28,220 nt of DNA. Origin: JBCDLI01 sp038745535 (lineage in GTDB: Bacteria > Pseudomonadota > Alphaproteobacteria > Rhizobiales > Rhizobiaceae). Every line of letters starts with the position of its first letter. Positions within the stretch are counted from its first letter, which is position 1. Under the pieces are notes generated by a model. That model searched no databases and was not told the DNA's origin. It was given only the letters and a program-made list of their open reading frames with translations. The stretch lies in the NCBI GenBank assembly GCA_038745535.1, contig JBCDLI010000030.1, forward strand, positions 1 to 28,220. Direction: 5' to 3'. Position numbers and translations under genes: made by a program. Below are positions 23,850 to 28,220 of the stretch, one piece after another.

Positions 23850-25229
23850 ATGTCTGTTATCGTTCGTTTCGCCCCGTCGCCGACGGGTTATATCCATATC
23901 GGCAATCTTCGCACCGCGCTCTTTAATTGGCTGTTTGCCAAGCAGCGTGGGGGGCAATTTGTGTTGCGCTACGACGATACGGACACCGCGCGTTCCAAGC
24001 AGGAATTTGCTGAGCAAATCGCTGTCGACCTTGGCTGGATTGGGATTGAACCGCATCGCGTTGAATACCAGTCAAAGCGTATGGAGGCCTATGATGCGGC
24101 TACTCAAAAGCTGAAAGACGCAGGGGTTCTCTACCCTTGTTATGAGACACCGGAAGAGCTTGAGCGCCGTCGCAAAATCCGGCTTTCACGCAAGCTGCCG
24201 CCCGTCTACGGGCGCGAGGCGCTTAAGCTGACGGACGACGAGAAAGCCGCGTTTGAAGCGGAAGGCCGCACGCCGCACTGGCGCTTTTTGCTGCCGAACC
24301 ATGACGGTGATCCATTCGTGACCAAGCGCACGGAAGTGACTTGGGACGACGCGGTGCGTGGGTCACAAACGGTCGATTTGGCGTCCATGTCCGATCCGGT
24401 TTTGATCCGAGGCGATGGTAGCTATCTCTACACCCTGCCGTCGGTGGTTGACGACATTGATATGGGCGTGACCCATATCATTCGTGGCGACGATCATGTG
24501 ACGAACACCGGCGCGCAGATAGCTGTTTTCAACGCACTCGATGCAACCGCGCCTGCGTTCGGTCACCACAATTTGCTCACGACTGCCGACGGAAGCGGAT
24601 TGTCCAAACGCACAGGCGCGCTTTCGATCATGAGCCTTCATGAAGCCGGATATGAACCGATGGCAGTCGCAAGCCTCGCGGTTCTTACGGGTAGCTCGGC
24701 AAATATCGAAGCGAAGTCGGATATGGACGCGCTGGCCGATGCATTTGAAATTTCAGCGACCACAAAGTCGGCAGCGAAATTCGATCCAGCTGACATCGCT
24801 ACGCTGAATGAGCCGCTGGTGCATGCATTGGAATTTGAAGATGTGAAAGATCGGCTTCTTAACGTGGGGATCGATACAACGAGCGCAATCGCGGAACAGT
24901 TTTGGCTCTGGGTACGTGACAACGTAAAGCTTGTTTCCGATGCAGGTGAGTGGTGGCCAGTCGTGACCGATAAGCCATCCACTGACGAAGCAAATCCTCC
25001 GGATGATATCGAGTTTCTGCGGCAGGCGTTTGATATGTTGCCCGAAGGCGAGCCAACCCGCGAAACGTGGTCAGCTTGGACCAGCGACGTGAAGAAGGCG
25101 ACTGGCCGGAAGGGGGGTGGACTATTCAAGCCCCTGCGGATTGCACTTACTGGGCGAAAGTCGGGCCCTGAGATTCAAGGTCTATTGCCGTTGCTGGGTC
25201 GGGAAGAAATTCTGGCAAGACGACCCTGA
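23850..25229 (+). CDS. gltX: Glutamyl-tRNA synthetase
   Basis: Charges tRNA-Glu (and, in many alphaproteobacteria, also tRNA-Gln for later amidation). It has 459 residues. The class I HIGH motif is APSPTGYIHIGNLRTALFNW (8-27). RYDDTD follows, and the KMSKS-type loop is SGLSKRTGALS. Towards the C-terminus the anticodon-binding region ends with KGGGLFKPLRIALTGRKSGPE. Rhizobiales usually carry two gltX copies; whether this is the principal or second one cannot be decided here. The last 83 bases overlap the 3' end of the DUF2865 gene on the opposite strand. Confidence 0.94.
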   Translation: MSVIVRFAPSPTGYIHIGNLRTALFNWLFAKQRGGQFVLRYDDTDTARSKQEFAEQIAVDLGWIGIEPHRVEYQSKRMEAYDAATQKLKDAGVLYPCYETPEELERRRKIRLSRKLPPVYGREALKLTDDEKAAFEAEGRTPHWRFLLPNHDGDPFVTKRTEVTWDDAVRGSQTVDLASMSDPVLIRGDGSYLYTLPSVVDDIDMGVTHIIRGDDHVTNTGAQIAVFNALDATAPAFGHHNLLTTADGSGLSKRTGALSIMSLHEAGYEPMAVASLAVLTGSSANIEAKSDMDALADAFEISATTKSAAKFDPADIATLNEPLVHALEFEDVKDRLLNVGIDTTSAIAEQFWLWVRDNVKLVSDAGEWWPVVTDKPSTDEANPPDDIEFLRQAFDMLPEGEPTRETWSAWTSDVKKATGRKGGGLFKPLRIALTGRKSGPEIQGLLPLLGREEILARRP

Positions 25230-26400
25230 CCTCTTCACCTGCTGATACGAGTTGCAGGTTGTTATCTTCAGACGCGGTGTCACCAACCATCATGGCAATC
25301 ATTTTCGCTGTGAGACCCAGCGCCGAATTCATTTGCGTTTCAAAATCACCCACCCGATCGGGGCGATCGGCCGGAATTGCAGTTCGCGAACCCGACTGTG
25401 TGCGAAATGCGACCGAGATCGGTGATGTCGATTGGGGTGCATTTTCTTCAGTTGCTTCGGCGGTTTGGCTTTGAGGTGCAGCGCAACGGGGCGCCACGCT
25501 CTGATCGGTATTCGGCGCCGATTTCAAATAGGCAAATGCAGTGGGTAAGGCCGTGTATAGCTTTCCGCTCTCGTCGCGCATTGCCTCGCTCTCTTCATCG
25601 GGAAGCCGATGGGCAAAGGCGCGCGTTTCTGAGCCCGGACACAGTCTTTCGCAGCTTTTGGAAGCATTCTTATAGTTTGGAACGCCGGTGTCGAAACCAA
25701 TAGGGAAAAAGAACCCGTCGGCGATACGCACGCACATGATCCGATAGCCTTGGGTGAGGTTTGTTGGTGCCAGCGGTTCAACACCGGTGCCAGATCGATT
25801 TTTGCGATTGACCACAACTGAACGGCGCGGGCGGTTGCCGTTCGCTGCTTTCGTTCGCGGCGACGCGCTCGCAGTGCGCACGTTTTTCTTCTTCCCGCGA
25901 AGGCGATCTAAAACATTCACGCGACGGTCGCATCCCAGGCTGCGGATTTGCCGCTCGACAGAACGCTTCCGCGAGGTGCTGCCACTGCGGCGGGCGTATC
26001 GATCACGTCGTGATTTCAGGCTCGCCGCGTTGCTGCGCATCTTCTTGAGCGTTGAGGACAGTGTTCGGCACGTGGCTGAGCGTGATCCCCGGCACCGGTT
26101 TTGGCGCATGCCGCGTTCGGCAATTTTTATCTGCTGCAGTTGGCGTTTGTAGGCTTGGTCATATCTGCGGTACTGGCTTGGATTGCCTCGACTGCCGCGA
26201 GACAGTGACGCCAGCTCGGATTTTAATGCGCGGCATTGTCGTGAGTTGGCTTCAGCACTGTTGTGAGAGGCCGCAATGCTGCCGAGCGCAATGCTGACGA
26301 TCGCCAGAATGCGCACGACGGCACAGCGAAAACCCAATACACTCGACATTACAAAACTCAACGCCCGCGAGAATACTCGCATGCTGGGAGCGCGCAGCAT
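25147..26400 (-). CDS. Secreted DUF2865 domain protein
   Basis: 417 residues. The N-terminal signal region is long (hydrophobic core about 26-44, ending SAEANSRQ). A very basic coiled-coil-like segment follows (about 52-200, many Arg/Lys/Ser). The DUF2865 domain comes next (about 215-300): YRIMCVRIADGFFFPIGF, CERLCPGSETRAFAHRLPDEESEAM and LYTALPTAFAYL. The family usually reads CVRTCDG; here the second Cys is Ala, so one disulfide partner may be lost. The C-terminal tail is Ser/Ala-rich. Function unknown; found in Rhizobiales. GGGGGCGAG lies five bases before ATG 26400. A 22-bp palindrome lies upstream. Confidence 0.82.
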   Translation of the reverse strand: MLRAPSMRVFSRALSFVMSSVLGFRCAVVRILAIVSIALGSIAASHNSAEANSRQCRALKSELASLSRGSRGNPSQYRRYDQAYKRQLQQIKIAERGMRQNRCRGSRSATCRTLSSTLKKMRSNAASLKSRRDRYARRSGSTSRKRSVERQIRSLGCDRRVNVLDRLRGKKKNVRTASASPRTKAANGNRPRRSVVVNRKNRSGTGVEPLAPTNLTQGYRIMCVRIADGFFFPIGFDTGVPNYKNASKSCERLCPGSETRAFAHRLPDEESEAMRDESGKLYTALPTAFAYLKSAPNTDQSVAPRCAAPQSQTAEATEENAPQSTSPISVAFRTQSGSRTAIPADRPDRVGDFETQMNSALGLTAKMIAMMVGDTASEDNNLQLVSAGEEVRVVLPEFLPDPATAIDLESQGPTFAQ

Positions 26401-26424
26401 AGTAACTCGCCCCCAAAATGCTGC

Positions 26425-26446
26425 ACTGCGCCATATATGGCACAGT
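26425..26446. promoter_or_regulatory. Near-perfect 22-bp palindrome upstream of the DUF2865 gene
   Basis: The core GCCATATATGGC (26430-26441) is a perfect palindrome. It is flanked by ACTG (26425-26428) and CAGT (26443-26446) that also pair, leaving a single mismatched pair (26429/26442). Its centre is about 36 bases before the DUF2865 ATG, where a -10 region or repressor operator would sit. The ATATAT core could itself form part of the -10. Confidence 0.55.
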
Positions 26447-26520
26447 CCGTTTAAGGCGCGATGACAGTCGCCCGTTGACTTGGTGACATGCTTAACGGTG
26501 GATCAAAAAAGCACATCTGA

Positions 26521-27531
26521 CTAACCCCAAAGGTCTGGCTCGGGAGGGGAGACGGTGTCGCCGTTGTAAGTCAGTGATTGTTTTCGATCCGTAGCGAGGA
26601 GAAGCGGTCCGTCGAGATCGACGAAGTGCGCGCTCTGCGCCAAGAGCACGGCCGGGGCCATCGCGAGCGACGTGCCGACCATGCAGCCGACCATGACGCC
26701 AAAGCCAAGTTCACGTGCCCGGGTTTGCATTTTTATGGCCTCGGTCAGCCCGCCGGTCTTGTCCAGCTTGATATTTACATACTCGTACTTGCCGATAAGC
26801 GCTTCCAAGTCTTCTGTCGTGTGGGCGCTTTCGTCGGCGCAAATTGGGACCGGTGACTGTAATTCGAGCAGCACTTCATCTGCGTTTGAAGAAAGTGGCT
26901 GTTCGATGAGAGCTGCGCCGCAATCTGCCGCAACAGAAAGAAGGTCTGCCAAATCGTCTTCCTCCCAGCCTTCGTTTGCGTCGATGATCATTTTGGCCGC
27001 TGGCGCGTTTTTCCGCACGGTGTTCATGCATGCGATGTCGTCGGCACCACCAAGCTTAATTTTCAAAAGCGAGTGCTTCTGTGAGGCTTCTGCCGCCGCT
27101 AATCCCATCTTTTCAGGCGTGTCGAGTGAGAGCGTGAAGGCGGATTTAAGCGCTTTTGGAGTGCTAGTCCCAAGTCTGCTGTGAACGCGTTCGCCCGAAA
27201 TCTTCGCTTCAAGGTCATGCAAAGCGCAATCGAGTGCATTGCGCGCTGCGCCAGCGGGAAGCTCTGAACATATTTCGCTCACATCAGAGATGGTGAGTTT
27301 TTGTGAGGCGATTGGTGCGAGCTGTGCAGCCACAGAAGTGATCGTCTCACCATATCGCGCGTAGGGAACGGCTTCTGCCCATCCGCGTTCTCCTGCTGCG
27401 GTAAAAAGTGAGACGGTGATGACATCTGCGCTTGTTTTTGCCCCGCGTGCAATTCGAAAACTGCCTTTGATCGCAAAGCTCTCTGCCGTGACGCGACATG
27501 AAATAAGTTGTTTCGATTCTCGAAAATCCAT
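26521..27531 (-). CDS. dgcA: Enolase-superfamily racemase/epimerase (DgcA-type, dipeptide epimerase related)
   Basis: 336 residues of the muconate-lactonizing/enolase superfamily. The N-terminal capping domain begins with the DgcA-like FRIARGAKTSADVITV (25-40) and PYARYGETI. The barrel has Lys157-x-Lys159 (LLKIKLGG), metal ligands Asp184 (IDANEGW), Glu210 (IEQPL) and Asp233 (CADES), and Lys255 (NIKLDKTGG). This pattern belongs to the L-Ala-D/L-Glu epimerase/N-acetyl-D-Glu racemase group, linked to peptidoglycan-peptide or D-glutamate use. The partner dgcN (DUF1611) is not in the window, so the exact substrate is uncertain. ATG 27531 was preferred over a TTG at 27546. Divergent from the MlaE-type gene. 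Confidence 0.87.
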   Translation of the reverse strand: MDFRESKQLISCRVTAESFAIKGSFRIARGAKTSADVITVSLFTAAGERGWAEAVPYARYGETITSVAAQLAPIASQKLTISDVSEICSELPAGAARNALDCALHDLEAKISGERVHSRLGTSTPKALKSAFTLSLDTPEKMGLAAAEASQKHSLLKIKLGGADDIACMNTVRKNAPAAKMIIDANEGWEEDDLADLLSVAADCGAALIEQPLSSNADEVLLELQSPVPICADESAHTTEDLEALIGKYEYVNIKLDKTGGLTEAIKMQTRARELGFGVMVGCMVGTSLAMAPAVLLAQSAHFVDLDGPLLLATDRKQSLTYNGDTVSPPEPDLWG

Positions 27532-27609
27532 GGCGCAGCTTAGCAAATCCGGTCACGGTGTTGCCATAGTGCCGCAGACATGTCTTTGGCCGATGGATAA
27601 CAGTTGCCC

Positions 27610-28220
27610 ATGAGTTCGAATATCGCAGACATAGGCGCGGGGTCGGCAGCAAAGCTTGAAGCGCGGGCAGTGCCAACGGTTGAAGCGGAATCGCCCAGTG
27701 TGCGAGCGGTCACGCTTCGCCTCCACGGCACATGGAATACATTTGCTGCCGATGTTGCCGACAAGCGGTTGCGTGCGGTGGATGTTAAGCACGCGCAAGG
27801 CGTAATCATCGACACATCCGGTATTGAGATTTTGGATACCGCCGGCGCTTGGTTGCTTGATCGCTATGCTAGAGAACTTCGGTCCAACGGCGTCACGGTC
27901 GACATTGAGACCACGCGGCGTCGACACGACACTCTGCTTCAAGCGGTGTCGTCGCTTGCTGAACCAAGTGAAGACAATTCCGGTCGCAAACGTTCGAAGG
28001 GGGCGGTCAACGGGGCACTTTCTGCAATTGGTAGTCTGGTTTATGCCCTGCGCCGCGATGCGCTGATGGGTTTGCACATTCTGGGTGCAGCAATTTCGGG
28101 TCCGCAACTAAAGGCCGGGCGTCCGAACCGTATGTCCTGGGCACCGTTGATTGCACAGATTGAGCAAACAGGTGTTCGAGCGATCCCGATCATCATGCTG
28201 ATGTCGTTCATCATCGGTGC
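27610..28220 (+). CDS. STAS-MlaE-type ABC transporter permease (partial, runs off the window)
   Basis: The frame from ATG 27610 is open to the window edge, 203 complete codons. The N-terminal STAS-like domain (about 30-115) includes VRAVTLRLHGTWNT and VIIDTSGIEILDTAGAWLL, the latter with the DTxGA core. After a basic linker (about 122-135) the MlaE permease begins: AIGSLVYALRRDALMGLH, then WAPLIAQIEQTGVRAIPII and MLMSFIIGA. MlaE permeases move phospholipids between inner and outer membranes with an MlaF-type ATPase and an MCE-domain protein, whose genes should lie just beyond the edge. Starts 78 bases from the divergent dgcA-type gene. Confidence 0.88.
   Translation, partial: MSSNIADIGAGSAAKLEARAVPTVEAESPSVRAVTLRLHGTWNTFAADVADKRLRAVDVKHAQGVIIDTSGIEILDTAGAWLLDRYARELRSNGVTVDIETTRRRHDTLLQAVSSLAEPSEDNSGRKRSKGAVNGALSAIGSLVYALRRDALMGLHILGAAISGPQLKAGRPNRMSWAPLIAQIEQTGVRAIPIIMLMSFIIG

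Overview
The window looks like chromosomal DNA of an alphaproteobacterium of the Hyphomicrobiales (Rhizobiales), probably a lineage of moderate GC (mid-50s per cent by eye, not counted). The pointers are a cellulose operon with the rhizobial accessory gene bcsN, a DUF2865 secreted protein, a plant-type class II DAHP synthase, the order gph / rpiA / DUF2059 / gor, a DgcA-type racemase and a STAS-fused MlaE permease. There is no tRNA, rRNA, insertion sequence, phage gene or CRISPR array.

Layout. Positions 1-6366 carry a cellulose-secretion operon on the plus strand: a short C-terminal piece of an upstream ORF (probably bcsA), bcsB, a 660-residue periplasmic TPR protein and the lipoprotein gene bcsN. 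No bcsZ cellulase and no BcsC beta-barrel is encoded between or after them within the window. Positions 6405-9914 are housekeeping genes: phosphoglycolate phosphatase (minus), then divergent rpiA, a DUF2059 secreted protein and glutathione reductase. A gamma-glutamylcyclotransferase-fold gene overlaps the end of gor. Positions 10625-13079 hold a tightly coupled trio: a Nei/Fpg DNA glycosylase, a cobalamin-binding-type periplasmic-binding fold with no signal peptide, and a DUF1289 fusion protein. The first two junctions overlap as TGATG and ATGA. Positions 13090-14814 (minus) hold a degenerate truncated metallo-beta-lactamase-fold protein, a multi-pass membrane protein and a GNAT acetyltransferase.

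Positions 14973-19636 carry class II DAHP synthase (with a strong hairpin at its end), a small divergent ORF, a LysR regulator, diacylglycerol kinase and glutamine-dependent NAD synthetase. From 19835 to 20410 lies the most unusual element: 26 uninterrupted heptads of the form x-N-Q-x-x-hydrophobic-hydrophobic, organised in a 28-residue super-period. They are interrupted once by an in-frame TAA exactly where the otherwise invariant Gln codon should be. The element has its own strong ribosome-binding site, an upstream hairpin and a downstream GC-rich hairpin.

Positions 20769-28220 hold a TauD/TfdA-family dioxygenase, a secreted SH3-like protein (minus), an MFS transporter and glutamyl-tRNA synthetase. 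The gltX 3' end overlaps a DUF2865 gene on the other strand by 83 bases. A near-perfect 22-bp palindrome lies in front of the DUF2865 gene. The window ends with a DgcA-type enolase-superfamily racemase (minus) and the start of a STAS-MlaE permease that runs off the edge.

Most genes are ordinary. The accessory candidates are the NQ-heptad gene, the signal-less cobalamin-binding protein coupled to the DUF1289 fusion, and the reduced cellulose operon.
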